Source: Diphasiastrum complanatum (Eukaryota; Streptophyta; Lycopodiopsida; Lycopodiales; Lycopodiaceae). From it: a DNA stretch of 64,000 bases. Below are positions 51,804 to 63,706 of this stretch, in pieces; within the stretch, counting starts at the first letter, position 1; each line of letters opens with the position of its first letter. Position numbers and translations under genes: made by a program. The notes beneath the pieces are model-generated. The model was not told where the DNA came from, did no database searches, and saw only the letters and a program-made list of their open reading frames with translations. The stretch lies in contig CM055098.1 in the NCBI GenBank assembly GCA_029204225.1, positions 5,387,246-5,451,245 on the forward strand, in the 5' to 3' direction.

Positions 51804-52450
51804 TGTGAAAAATACAGATCCTAAGTGGATCTAAACTCCAAGATCATTGGCTTGAATGCTTGCACTCCAAACTACATAAGCTAGGAATTGGCAACACATT
51901 CTATGCTACCTAGAATGCAAAGAACTTGATCAAAAAGCATTTATCACAAATGGAAACTTCCATAAACATCAAGTGTGGCCCAAAATAGCATTATACAGTC
52001 CATAATACATCAGCCTATCACTTTTGGAAAGAACCTAAGATCATACACACAAAGCTTGAACTCAATCACTACACAATGCCAACAATGGAAGGAGAACCCA
52101 ATAGAAAAATCTCTCATTAAGCAAATGAATACAATGGATCTGCTCCAACCTGTTTCTCCACGGCCTACCTGCTATATATAGCTGAGAGAGATGACTCTCT
52201 CTCCTCTCTCTAGACCCTCCTTACCTAAAATATGCCCTATATAGGTAAAATTGGCATATATGTCCAAAATACATGAAAATGGACTCATTTCGAAAGTCTT
52301 GAAGTTTGACACTTCTTCATACTGAAAAAATACACTTACTAAAAATATCTAGACCTGTTTCACACGTGTGAAAAGTCAGATCCTAAACTATGTGCCATTT
52401 TTAGCAATTTTGGCCTAAAACTAGACAAGGAAATGTTGACAATTTTCACA
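51804..52450 (-). mobile_element. LTR of the Gag-only element
   Basis: 647 bases from TGTGAAAAATAC to AATTTTCACA. The first 178 bases are almost identical to the truncated LTR at 63372-63550. A TATATATAG box lies near 52172 (plus-strand reading). Confidence 0.85.
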
Positions 52451-52463
52451 CTCCCTCTTCAAC

Positions 52464-55400
52464 TTAACTTGCTAGTTTTACAACACTACTTTGTTCCAAC
52501 TTAAGAATGATCTCCATCATCAGAATAGATCTCTTCTCAAGGATCCTAATATGTACAAAATAGGACACAACATAATTGATATAGATAATAGTGTCCATAT
52601 AGGATGCTTCACTATTTCTTACATCAATTTTACATAGAATCATAAAAATGGTACATGTAAAAGAACATAGAATCTCAATTAATGAATTCCTCCATGTATC
52701 CATCTCTGGTTTCTCTGTAAAATAGCAGCAAACAATTTGTAAATGAAAGTGATCAACAAGTGTTTGCATGCCTCCTCCACATTTCACTATACATATAGTG
52801 AATGCAACATGTATCTCCATGAATGAACTTCCATCACCACCTTGCCTTTGTAGATCTTCAATCCATGAAAGCCTTTGAGTGAATGAATGCCAAAAAGATG
52901 TGTTCCCTACTCCATTTGAATGACCAAAACCTGAACTTGAAATACTTGAAGTACCTCCACAAGATTTGCACACAACGCTTGATCCTACAATGTCAACAAG
53001 TTGCCAATTTGCCAACACTAGAATACTAGATCTTGAACTTTGTTCAAAAGAAAACATATTGACCACTTCAATACCTTTCAAGATCTGAATGAATTCATGT
53101 ACTTGATCATACAAACCAGCAATGATAACTATTCCATCTCCAAGATCCAAAGGATGCAAAACTATGGAACTAGTTTTATTGAAATTTGACAATTTCAACA
53201 CATTGACATAACAATGTTCATACATGAGATTAGGCAAGTGAGGTAGAGTAAGAAGACACTTCCTTGCAGCTCCAAAGACCTTACTTGAACCTTCAAGAAC
53301 CTGTAAAAACAGATCCAAAATGCCTTGACCATTTGTCTCTTCTTTGATGCTTTTCACTAGCTTCGAATTGCCACTTGTCTCTTGGTGTTGATGAAGCAAT
53401 CCAAGATCAACCTCTTGATCTTCCAATAAGACATCAAAGATCTTGCATATGTGAACATCTTCAGATCTGAAACTCTGAAGATACTCCCTCTCAAACACAT
53501 GATTAAGATCCCACAAGATCTCATCAATGCTCAAATTTGACCCTTCACTATAGTTAGTGAAAACAATGCCACCATCATAAACCAAAAGATAGATTCCAAC
53601 ATTTCCATTTAACATGAAGTAGAGTAGGTGAAGATGAGTATCAAACCTAATCAAAACAGCCCTCTTGAGTTCATAACAAACCTCAATAAGCTCACCAATG
53701 ATATCTCCCTTGCCTTGAAGAAGTTGCCACTTGAGTTGCTCCATGTAGTCTTCTTCAACCAACCTTTTGCCATCTTGACCATGAATGAACAATCCACCAC
53801 AATCATAGAATGCTTTGAGTTGATGAAGAGATGTTAGATCCATGCTTTGGATCTTCCCAAGAACCACTCTTCCATTGCCCTTTCCTTCACAAGACTCCCT
53901 CTTAATGCTAGCACCACAAAAGTTAGAAACCTCCCTCTTGATAGTTGCACCATAAGAAGTAGAAGACTCTTGAATATTAGAAGCCAAGAAAAGAATCCTT
54001 AGTACCTTCAACATAAGAGTGATTGAAGTACTCTCTCTTTTCAAACATGAACTTCTACTCAATGATTTAGGTAATGAGTCATATGATAATGATTCTTCCT
54101 CACTATCGTTCATAAAAACATCATTCAAAGTACATCCTACTTTGAACACTTCACATACTTCTCTTCCTTTTGACTTGTGATCTCCCTCACCAAGTCTCAT
54201 GATAGAAACCTTTGATCTACTCTTTTTATGAAGAAATGTGACACCACTTGTTGCACAAATGACTTTATCACAAAAAGATGTAAAAGAACCATTTCCTTCA
54301 AGCATGCTCAAAGCACCATCATCTTTTCCCACATGATTACATACATCAATATGAAAAGAATTAGAAGAACAACCATCTTCTTGCAAAGAATGACACTTAG
54401 CATCTCCATCTTTTTCCATATGAACAAACAAGTCATTAGCAACAATCACTTCCAAAGAAGAATCTTCATCAACTCCATTGATGAAGTTAGCTCCTTCCTT
54501 ACCTTTTCCATTTTTGCACTTGCCATCTAGCACCATTGAAGAACCAACAAGCCTTGGAAGTACATGAGTAGAAGAGTACAAACATGATGCTAATTTAGCT
54601 CCACATGACTCCATTTGACTAGTAGGTAGCACTAGTCCATCTTCAAGATCCAATGGATCCAAAAAATTGACCATAGATTCACCAAAGCTTGCCAAGTTAG
54701 CACAACAATTATCATCTCCAAGAAGTACATTAGATCTCAACCTAGATCTAGCATTTTGTTTCTTATGGCATTCATTTGCAAAATGTCCTTTCACTCCACA
54801 ATAAAAACATTTGAACTTGGACTTATCTTGCTTCCTACTTTGCAAAGAAGAAGAATGCTTTCCATGCTCCAAACTACCTTGCTTGGACCACTTGCCTTTG
54901 AACTTGCCCTTTGTGAAAAGAGCTTCTTCATCTCCACCTTGTGTTGATGCACCACCACCTTTGGCTTGCAACCTATGCTCTTCAGCCACCAAGATCTCTT
55001 GCAAGTCATTGACACTTGGCAAGGACTTTTGTATAGCAAAGCATTGTACAAGGTTAGAATGTTCATCAAGCAAACCATTCAACATGACTTGAACTAGTTC
55101 CCCATCCTTTATGCTTTCATCTATGCATGCTAGATCATCATTCAAGGATTTAACCTTCAAGACAAATGAATGTGCACTCTCTCCCTCTCTTTGACAACTT
55201 TGGAAGATTTGCCTTCTTAGGGTGAGAACCCTAGATGTGGATTTGGACTCATAGATCTTCTTCAAAGCATTCCATGCTTCACTTGAAGAAGTACATTTAC
55301 CAACTTCTTTAAGAAGTTCATTGGTAACATTCATCTTTATGATATGTAAGGCTCTTTTAGCCCTTCTATCAAAATTTAGTTGCTCTTGAAGAATTAGAGG

Positions 55401-55604
55401 TCTTTCTTCAACTCCCACAACTATATCCATTAGCTCATTCAACTCTAGTAAAGACTCCATCCTCACTTTCCAAGTTGAATAGTTTGTAGAGTTTAACCTC
55501 TCTTTAGCTTCCAACATGATTCCACCATTGGATGTCATGATGCTAAAATCTTCTTGTGTCCTTAGGCTCTGTTCTAATGCACCTAGCACTCTCCTTTCTC
55601 TCAA
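52464..55604 (-). mobile_element. Long Gag frame of the Gag-only element with a large C-terminal extension
   Basis: One uninterrupted frame of 1046 codons. Residues about 23-215 form a copia-type Gag core (LNSTNYSTWKVRMESLLELN at 38-57, then the UBN2-like LRRQIFQSCQREGESAHSFV). A CCHC zinc knuckle, CFYCGVKGHFANEC, lies at residues 266-279. The real start is probably Met 23. Residues about 280-1046 match no protease, integrase or RT pattern I know. They are Ser- and Asp-rich at first, then mixed hydrophobic, with no obvious membrane or coiled-coil layout. The frame stops 14 bases before the LTR, next to the polypurine tract. Confidence 0.85.
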
Positions 55605-56050
55605 TAAATGAAGAAGGAGAAGATCTTAAAAGATTTAGAACCCTAAATGACCTCTATCTTGAAACTATTTGGCTTTCAAGCATAGAAAGGAAGATTGAAA
55701 ACACATGCAACACTTTGCACACACTAAGAATGGATTACAAACTCAAACCAACCTGAACACACTCTTGCTTAAGCTCTCAAACTTTCCAGCAAGTGACCAA
55801 ATCAAGTTATGGTGTGAAGAGTTACTTGCATTCTTAGAAAATACCCAAAACTAGGATGCCAAGATTACCTAGTAATGAACAAACTTGATCAACATATGAT
55901 CAACACACTAAGATATTGATTCAACCTGTAAAACCACATGTAAACCACACTTCTAAAAGTTTATAAACTCCAGCAAGTGATAAATACAAGATTTAGAGGT
56001 GAATGAATGAGCACACTTAGTGAATCACAAGACTAGCTTCACTATCTTGT
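55605..56050 (-). other. Leader region of the Gag-only element
   Basis: Untranslated sequence upstream of the long frame. It shares phrases such as TTCCAGCAA and AGAGTTACTT with 62806-62900, the leader of the second copy. A primer site is not visible here. Confidence 0.6.
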
Positions 56051-56101
56051 CAATTTTGGCCTAAAACTAGACAAGGAAATGTTGACAATTTTCACATATG
56101 T

Positions 56102-57460
56102 TTTGTCTTTGAATGGAAGACAAGATCTTTGGACAGATATATGACACTTTGAGAATCCATCATCATTGTGCATGGTTCTCCTTGTGGTATGCCAATTGCC
56201 TCCAAGATCATCTATAACCAAACTACCTCGTTCGCCACCTTTGAAGTTGTGACATATTCAGCTTCGCATGAGGGTTGAGCTACCAAGGATTACTTTTTGC
56301 ATATCCAACTGATTGATGCTTCGCACGCCATTAAACATCCTCCTGTCACGGACTTGCTGTCATCTTTGCAGCTCACCCAGTGCAGCTCACCCAGCTTGCA
56401 TTACTGTAGTGGTGCAGCTTGAATCCTTCTCTTTCGTTGTATGCTTTGTAGGTTAATCCCATGGTTTGGGTACCCTTCAGATATTGTAGGATTCATTTTG
56501 CCATTTGCCAATGCACCATGCCAAGATTGGAAAGGATTGGCTTAAAGCATAGACAAAAAAATCCAAATCGGATATGGTACAAATTGTAAGGTACGTCAAA
56601 CTACCGATCAAATTTTGGTAGGGTGTACCTTCCATCTTTTGTTTTTTTCCTCTACTTTCGGGTAATCATGCTTTATCAATTTTGCTCCAGCTATCATTGG
56701 TGTGGCTTTTTCTTTGCAGTCCATCATTCGATACTGATTCAACACTTTTTTGGTGTATTTTGAATGACTCAAATGTATTTCATCTTTTATTCAATCTCTT
56801 CTGATCTTCATCCCAAGGCATTTCGTTGCTTCTCCCAGATCTGTGATTTCATAATTTTTAGAAATCTGACTCTTCGCGTCCTTGATTAGGATCAAGGAGT
56901 TTTCTATCATAAGAGAATCATCCACGAAAATAGTCAAAATCACAATATCTTTTTCTACTCTCTTTATATAGACATTATAGTCTGGTTGTGTGGGATTGAA
57001 GTCTAGAGACTTCAGAAGACTGTCGAACTTCTTGTACCAAGCTCGTGATGCCTGCTTCAGACCATAAATGCATCTCTGTAACCAACAGACATATTGTCGA
57101 TTGTCGGGGTCTTCAAATCCTTTAGGATGCTTCATGAAGATTTCTTCTTCTAGATCTTTGTGGAGAAAGGCTATCTTTACATCAATCTGGTGAATTTTCA
57201 AATTGTGTTGTGTAGCATATGCAAGGAGCAGTCAAATGCTTGTTATCTTGACCATTGGCGAATACGTGTCGAAATAGTCGACTCCGTACCTTTGTGTGTA
57301 GCCCTTTGCAACAAGCCTTGCTTTGTAATGTCCAATAGTGCCATCTGATTTTATTTTATTTTTATATACCCATTTGCATTCGATGATCTTTTTATTTTCG
57401 GGCAGTGGCTCTAGTGTCCATGCCTTGTTTCGCCTCATTGATTCAATCTCCTCTGACATT
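56102..57460 (-). mobile_element. RT region of the minus-strand copia element
   Basis: The N-terminal RT part (AWTLEPLPENKKIIECKWVY with YKARLVAKGYTQ) lies near 57420-57300. It continues to VKIAFLHKDLEEEIFMKHPK, YGLKQASRAWYKKF and the palm box LTIFVDDSLM near 56920. The connection region reaches the duplication at 56101 and resumes left of the nested element. Confidence 0.85.
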
Positions 57461-57686
57461 GCCTACTTCCAGGATTCTCCCTTTGGACTCTAGACAACTT
57501 CTAGATATGTAGTTGGCTCTTCAGTGAAGCTGCAGTACTCGAATTTTATGTCTTCACTCCACTGAAGATTGTCAACGTATCAATTTGGAGGTCTTCTTTG
57601 TCTTGTTGTCTTCTGGGTTCGTTTCGTCGCTGCTCAAATGTTTCTGCTTCGTGGGGTTGATCTTTTGCTTCTTGCTGCTCTGGAGT

Positions 57687-58739
57687 CTAGGACTCAACAT
57701 TCTGATTTGACGTCTGTCCTCGATCTCCCTCTTGAATTGGCAACAGTGTGAAGATTTCATGGCCTTTTTCATCCTTCAGTCCAGGGAATGTGGACTCATC
57801 GAACTTCACATCTCTACTCGAAACAACCTTCTTTGTGGTTGGATTGTAGAGTCTGTACACTTGTGATCCATTCGAGTACCCGACCGTGATTGTTTGTTCT
57901 AATTTATCATCGAGCTTGTTTCTTCTTTCTTTTGGAATGTGCTTGTATGCTGCACATCCAAACACACACACTAATGATAGATGAGGCTTTCTACCTATCC
58001 ACATTTTGTACGGTGTCTTGTTTTCTAGAGATATCATTGTTGATCTGTTCTGCACTGCTGCAGCTATTGCCTCAGTCCAAAATTGACTTGGCAATCGAGC
58101 CTGTGCCATCATGCATCGGGCTCCTTTGACTAGCATCCTGTTTTTTCTTTCTGCGATACCATGATATTCGGGTGCATATGCAGGAGTGAATTGATGCTCT
58201 ATCCCCTGTTCTTGGCAAAATTTAGAAAATTTTGTGCTCTTGTACTCACCTCCATTATCAGGTCTAATGATTTGAATCTTCTTTGAGGTGTGTCTTTTTG
58301 CAAATGCCACGAACTTCTTGAAAGAGTCAAACACTTCATATTTTTTCTTTAGGTAGTAGATCGTTGTCATCCGGCTGTAGTCATCAATGAACGTCAAGAA
58401 ATACCTCGATCTTGAGGGCGAATCAACTTTCATTGGTCCACAGACATCTGAGTGGACGAGCTCAAGAACTTCTTTGGCTCTTCTTCCCTCATGTGTGAAT
58501 GGATTCCGATGCTATTTGCCTTTCTGACAGGCTTCATAGAACTCAGTATTGGGTCTGGATACCTTTAGACCTGTGACTATGTCTTTCTTGCACATGTCAT
58601 ACAAGCTCCTCATGTTCAGATGATACATTCTTCTGTGCCAGAGCTGATTTTCATTTTCTGATGCATTTAGTATGCTATCAGAACTGCTAATTATCTTGTC
58701 TTGGTAGAGATTTCCTTTTCTGCATCCAACTGTCAACAA
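57687..58739 (-). mobile_element. Integrase region of the minus-strand copia element
   Basis: The gag-pre-integrase zinc segment (LWHRRMYHLNMRSLYDMCKK) lies near 58630. The core shows LTFIDDYSRM near 58390, IRPDNGGEY near 58260 and PEYHGIAERKNRM near 58160, supplying the D, D and E positions. A GKKP-like C-terminal part runs to about 57690. Open over about 248 codons. Confidence 0.85.
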
Positions 58740-58925
58740 TTAGTTTGTTGTTTTCTCGATCATTCGGCATGTATTGCCATCGAACAAAATTCGAATTTCA
58801 AGATCTGCCATCTTGGAGACTGATAGCAAGTCTTTTCTTAGTGAAGGTACGTAGAGTACTCCTGGCAGCTCTGCTTGAGCTGACAGTGTTCGCAGTTGTA
58901 GAGTCCCGATGCCCTTGACATCGTG

Positions 58926-59123
58926 TCAGCTCCCATCACCTTTGAGTTCTCTGAAGTCGATCAAGATTTTTTTGTTGCAGGTGATGTGTGATGTTGCTCC
59001 TGAATCAATGACTACATTGTAGTCTTGTTCAGTGTAGCTTGTTGAAGCTTCATCGAGTATTGTGAATGCTTCATCACCTTTATCTGCATTCTTGGATGAT
59101 TCTGTAACATTTGCTTTGATCAC
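58926..59123 (-). mobile_element. Protease region of the minus-strand copia element
   Basis: NVVIDSGATSHITCNKKI near 59000 is the copia retropepsin active-site segment (DSGA). It marks the right limit of the recognisable element. Gag is not found beyond it. Confidence 0.8.
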
Positions 59124-59139
59124 ACCCTCAGATCCTTAG

Positions 59140-60116
59140 GATTTCAACCATTGATGACTGACTACAATGTCTATACAAAGGTCATAGATGGAGAAATCAT
59201 AATCATTGTTGTCTACATTGATGACACTTTGATTTTGTCCAGAAGCGACAACTTGATTGCTCAGGTGAAGCAGGATATTTTTTAGCATATCAGACTTAGG
59301 GAAAACAGGATGCTACCTAGGATTGCAGATTGACAAAGATCTTCACAAAGGGAAATTGTATCTTCACTAGTCAAGATACATCCAGAAAATCATTGATGAT
59401 TTTCAGATGACAGACTGCAAGAGAACTAATATGTCGATGGTAGCTGGAATGATTCTGACGAAGCAGGACTGCCCGCAGAATGCAAAAGAGCAGGAAGCCA
59501 TGCAGAATGTGCCCTATAGGAGGTTGATCGGATCACTTATGTACCTGACAGATAATACGTGCCCAGACATTGCCTACGCAATTTTCAGAATGAGCCAATT
59601 CAATATCAATCTAGGCCCTACGCATTGGAAGATAGCCAAGAGATACCTTCAATAGACGAAGAGTTATGGACTGTGTTTCTCTCAGCATGGAGGATTCCAG
59701 ATCAAATCCTACAACGATGCAAGCTGGGCGTCCCTGAAAGATGACTACAAGAGCATCTCATGAGGATGCACAATAGCAACAGGTGCAATTGTGGTATGGA
59801 TCAACAAGAAACAGACCATAACTATGCAATCATCTTGTGAAGCAGAGTATGTTGTAGCAACCAAGATGGCGAATGAGCTTACATGGCTCAAGCAGTTCCT
59901 TGATGGACTGGGAGAGTATTTCATTCCAGGACGAAACACATTGCTATCAGATATCATCTGATAAGGGATCTGGTTGAGAAAAACAGGCTGCAGATCGAGT
60001 TTATTCCAACGAAACTAATAGTGGCTGATATTTTCACAAAGCCTCTTGACAAGACAATTTCTGAGAAGTAGCGTGCAAGCCTAGGAATAAAAAAAATACC
60101 AGCTTTGAGAGGGAGT
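59140..60116 (+). mobile_element. Ty1/copia RT-RNase H end, plus strand, broken
   Basis: VYIDDTLILSRSDNLIAQVK near 59220 is the RT palm region. YRRLIGSLMYLTDNTCPDIA follows near 59510, and the RNase H part has QSSCEAEYVVATKMANE near 59830. ADIFTKPLDKTISEK near 60020 ends pol. It lies head-to-head with the minus-strand copia at about 59130. A few interruptions are visible. Confidence 0.85.
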
Positions 60117-62490
60117 TGTAGAAACAAAGAGTTTCTATCTTTCAAAGCCTTAGCATTTTTCTTAGTTTTTTCTTGCTGTCATTCCTGACTGCTGTATTTT
60201 TTTAAACTATGTTTCGCACAGTCTGCATTTTGAATTGTTTCGTTGCACAATTCGCAATTTTTTGGTCATGAGTAAAATGTATCACTAAGTTAAGACACTT
60301 AAAAAATAATTCTGGCCAACTGTCCCGACACTGTGGCATTTTTTGCATTTCGAAAAATTGTGACACTAACTTGTAAATGTCTTAGAAATATTTTCAGGTC
60401 TACTTTTGGGCTCTTCACCCTTCAGTAAAAATGCGACAGTCTCCAAATGTCTTCCAAAAAATGCGAAGGTGTCTCTTTCTAAAATGCGAAGGTCTGCAAC
60501 GTGAAGGCACAGTCTAACGGACAAAAAGTGGCTCATGCATGAAAGACAATGACGGAAAATTAGAGTCAGTTTTGATTAAGCCTAATACATTTCTTTTGAT
60601 TAGAGTTTTAACTTAATCAGTTCCCTGGATTGATCAAAGAATCAACAAAAGTTACAAAAAGAATGATCGCACATACAGACTGATACAGTCACGGATATAG
60701 AACAAACAGAACTGTAAGAGTTTGATATAACTCGAGAGTGAATTTACAGATTAGCAGTAGTACTCGTGAGAGAGAACACCTCTCTTGCACCAACGCGCTG
60801 ATCTGAGAAACAAACAGCTAAAAAAAAACATTGTAAATTCTTCTGACAATAGAAGCGATTTCAGCAATACTTCGTTCTGTAATGTGTATGATCTGCAATA
60901 TTGGAATGCATGCTAGCAGTAGATAACTTTCCATTGTTGCTTTATACAACATTATTTGTTGTTTACAAGTTTAATCTTTTCAACAGATCGTCAGAAATGA
61001 TTTGGGGCTTGGAAGAGAATTAGACCGCGATCAGCAGCAATAGCTATGCCTGTCGAGTTGGCTCTATCCGACCTTCATCTCCTAGAAACGTCCTCAAAGG
61101 TTCTCATCAAAAGAACAGCTGATCATGTGAAAATTGCTAAATTCTAACACCTTTTTGCTTGCTTTTGGATTTTTTGTCTCGCCATTCCGCAATTGTGGTG
61201 ACTGAGCCCCCTCTTCCTACTGAGCAGCAACCAGAAACACAATACTTCAGTTTTATATTAGTAAAAAGTCAGAGGACATTTAAAAATTTGCACGACATCA
61301 TCGGCTATTACAATTCGCATAAGCGGGCCAATTTTAAGGCCGTAAAATATTTTATGGGCCAATTCTAAGGCCTCAAAATTCTCTCTAGCCACATTTTGGA
61401 CGGGCTGGAACCCCTAACTATAGGCAACTTTGTGCCGATTTTAATATTAATATCCGGGTTTTAGATGCCGATTTTACAAAATTGTGAAAATTATTTTAAA
61501 AATAGCCCAATAAATGGAATAAAGGACATAATATTTGGTGGTAGCTCTATATTCGATAAGAAATAAATGTATTGAATATCGTAAAAGAGTACCCAGATCC
61601 AAATTTTAAGGACTTTCCATTAGGTTCACGCAACTTTAACTAAGTAATACTTAAGCTAGTTTAGTCAAAAGGGTGGTAACCTGTCAAAGGAGTTTTCGGT
61701 GCCTTCGTTGATGAAATTTTTGGGTGACCAAAAAAAAACTCTAAGGGAGGAAAAAAATGAGATGCTTGTGTAGGTAAATGTGATTTTGTTATGTAATTTG
61801 AATTGATAAATAATCCCTGTAAGAAAATTGCATAGACCCTGGATTCAGATCAAACTAGGTCTAATAAATCCGACCCAGTGTATAGATTTTGAACCTTTAT
61901 AAAATTCCGACCCTTTGTACTGTCAACTCGGAAATCCGACCCACGTCACGACGTTGACAGTCCGCCTACTTCTATACACAACTCTCTTGCAAAAATGACG
62001 GCTACCTACTGCAGGACAAATGTAGTTAATTAAGTAGGTCAATGTAAGCTTTCAATGTACTAATCATCTGACTTCCAATCATCAAGGAAGATCTACTGGA
62101 GTCAGCGCTCTGATCAAGTTATCATCTTGCAGGCATTATGTTGTAAATAGTCAAGTTCAGTTTTCAAGTTTTTGAGTAGTCATCAATGAACTAAACTGAA
62201 GACTAATTTGTGCCCACTGATTTACGCTAGCTTCAAGCTCTTGTACTCAGTTTTGATTACTATCAGAGTGCATTTTTGTGTCTACACTACTACCTTGTTC
62301 TATTGCGTATTGTAGTTATTCGATCCATCTTGAACTTGCTTTGCTAGTAGCTACTACACTTTTGATCCACTACAACACCACCTGCACCATTTTCATTGAT
62401 CTCCGACTTGATATCAGAGAGTCTGTTTCTATCAGATCTCTACTATTCCAATATCAGTCGCTCATCTCTGAATCCATCGAAATCCTACAT
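60117..62490 (+). other. LTR-like and leader-like sequence, limits unresolved
   Basis: A GAGAGGGAG polypurine tract ends at 60115 and TGTAGAAACAAAG starts at 60117, consistent with the 3' LTR of the preceding copia. The right LTR edge is not placed. The remaining sequence up to 62490 is AT-rich with no supported coding frame. Words such as AAAATCCGACCC around 61870-61950 resemble words at the window's right edge. Confidence 0.4.
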
Positions 62491-62805
62491 GGTATTAGAG
62501 CATCTGTTTTTATCAGAGCTCTATTAATTCGATATCATCTTGATTTCTCTGATTTTTCAACATGATATCAGAGCAGGTGACTTAGTAATTTGCATTTTCA
62601 TTGCGGATTCAGTCTTGTTTCTACCAAGACTTCATCTCAGCAAGTGCGCAGCCAACAATATTCCGTTATTGTTGTTTCTAGCAATGATATCACTAGTACA
62701 CTAGAATGGATTCTACTTGTAGTTAGATGTAGATCTAAGATCACTTCACATGAGAATGTTCCTCAACCTGTTAAGAACCTGAAAACACACTTGCATAATG
62801 GTTAA
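62491..62805. other. Primer-site-like phrases, unassigned
   Basis: TGGTATTAGAGCA near 62494 and TGATATCAGAGCAGG near 62571 both resemble initiator-Met primer sites. They may belong to a decayed copia leader. No gag is readable after them. Confidence 0.4.
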
Positions 62806-63550
62806 CACCTTCCAGCAAATGCTCCAATCAAATTACATAAGGAGAGTTACTTACATGCTCAACAAAGTACACCAAAATTTATGCCAAAATTGATGACAAT
62901 CTTTACAATATGCTCTTCACAATGGAGCTTACAATATGTTCACCCAAAAAAGGGGATCTTTCATCCAAATGGGAGCTTTGCTCAGCCTTTAGGAGAATTA
63001 CAACTCACTCAAAAGAGCATTTGTCATCCACTTAAGGAGAAGTTTCATCCACTTAAGGAGAGTGTTCATCCAAGAATGGAGATTGTCAACAATAGGATTG
63101 AAAAGAACATTGTTAGTATTGAATATGCACAAGCCTCACAATCACAAATGATTAGGTGTTATGATCTGATCCAAAATAGTTTCTTTTCAGCCTCTGATCT
63201 TCAATAGACCTGAAATATGCTTTTGATCCACAAGTTCAACTCACAAAACAAAGGTTAGTAAGATTTGATCAACAAAGCAATGCAAAATCATGCTAGAACT
63301 TGATCAAACATCCAAATATCACCAAAAATGGAATACTTACTGTAAATAGAAGCCAACCAGCTCTGATACCATGTGAAAAATACAGATCCTAAGTGGATCT
63401 AAACTCCAAGATCATTGGCTTGAATGCTTGCACTCCAAACTACATAAGCTAGGAATTGGCAACACATTCTATGCTACCTAGAATGCAAAGAACTTGATCA
63501 AAAAGCATTTATCACAAATGGAAACTTCCATAAACATCAAGTGCGGCCCA
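62806..63550 (-). mobile_element. Second, truncated copy of the Gag-only LTR family (leader, primer site, part of 5' LTR)
   Basis: On the minus strand a partial LTR (63550-63372) is followed by the primer site TGGTATCAGAGC at 63371-63360. A leader with a short CATCCACTTAAGGAG repeat near 63028-63062 comes next. The LTR part agrees with 51804-51982 at all but one or two bases by eye, while the leaders are clearly less similar. Gag is not present. Confidence 0.75.
63360..63371 (-). promoter_or_regulatory. Primer binding site, initiator tRNA-Met type
   Basis: Plus-strand GCTCTGATACCA, the reverse complement of TGGTATCAGAGC, directly touches the TGTGAAAAATAC LTR edge at 63372. Confidence 0.85.
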
Positions 63551-63589
63551 TCTATTGTGACAACCCAAGCACAAGGGTAATTTCTTTGG

Positions 63590-63706
63590 TTTATTGCAGG
63601 ACAGAGTCTATGGCAACAGATTACTTCACCAAGGAGCACTATCTTAGATTTAACAATCAGCTAAATATGAAGATCGAATCTTTCCACAATCCACATTAAG
63701 GGGGAG
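63590..63706 (+). mobile_element. Copia pol end and polypurine tract
   Basis: A short coding tail (TDYFTKEHYLRFNNQLNMKI) ends just before CACATTAAGGGGGAG, a typical polypurine tract, and the LTR start at 63707. Confidence 0.6.

Larger units (their letters stand above)
51804..56096 (-). mobile_element. Gag-only LTR retrotransposon (TR-GAG-like), nested in copia
   Basis: The insertion is bounded by TGTGAAAAATAC and AATTTTCACA and by a 5-bp target duplication TATGT at 51799-51803 and 56097-56101. It has a full left LTR (51804-52450, 3' on the minus strand), a polypurine tract AAGTTGAAGAGGGAG, one very long open frame and a leader. The right end is incomplete. No protease, integrase or RT is present, so it must have relied on another element's enzymes. 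The open frame and sharp duplication point to a recent insertion. Confidence 0.85.
51240..59125 (-). mobile_element. Ty1/copia element on the minus strand, broken, carrying a nested Gag-only element
   Basis: From right to left there is protease, gag-pre-integrase, integrase, RT, RNase H end, a polypurine tract and a 3' LTR. Gag and the 5' LTR are missing beyond about 59125. The protein order PR-IN-RT-RH defines Ty1/copia. The stretch 51804-56096 is a later insertion that splits the RT/RNase H part. About five interruptions are visible in pol, so it is moderately old and older than the nested element. Confidence 0.85.

Noticed and set aside
52464-55604. Reading the C-terminal two thirds as a host protein
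   Set aside because: It is in one frame with a copia-type Gag core and zinc knuckle, between LTR and leader, so it belongs to the element as it stands. A captured origin remains possible but is not shown.
62491-62585. TGGTATTAGAGCA and TGATATCAGAGC as working primer sites
   Set aside because: Neither has a clear LTR edge directly before it or a gag after it.
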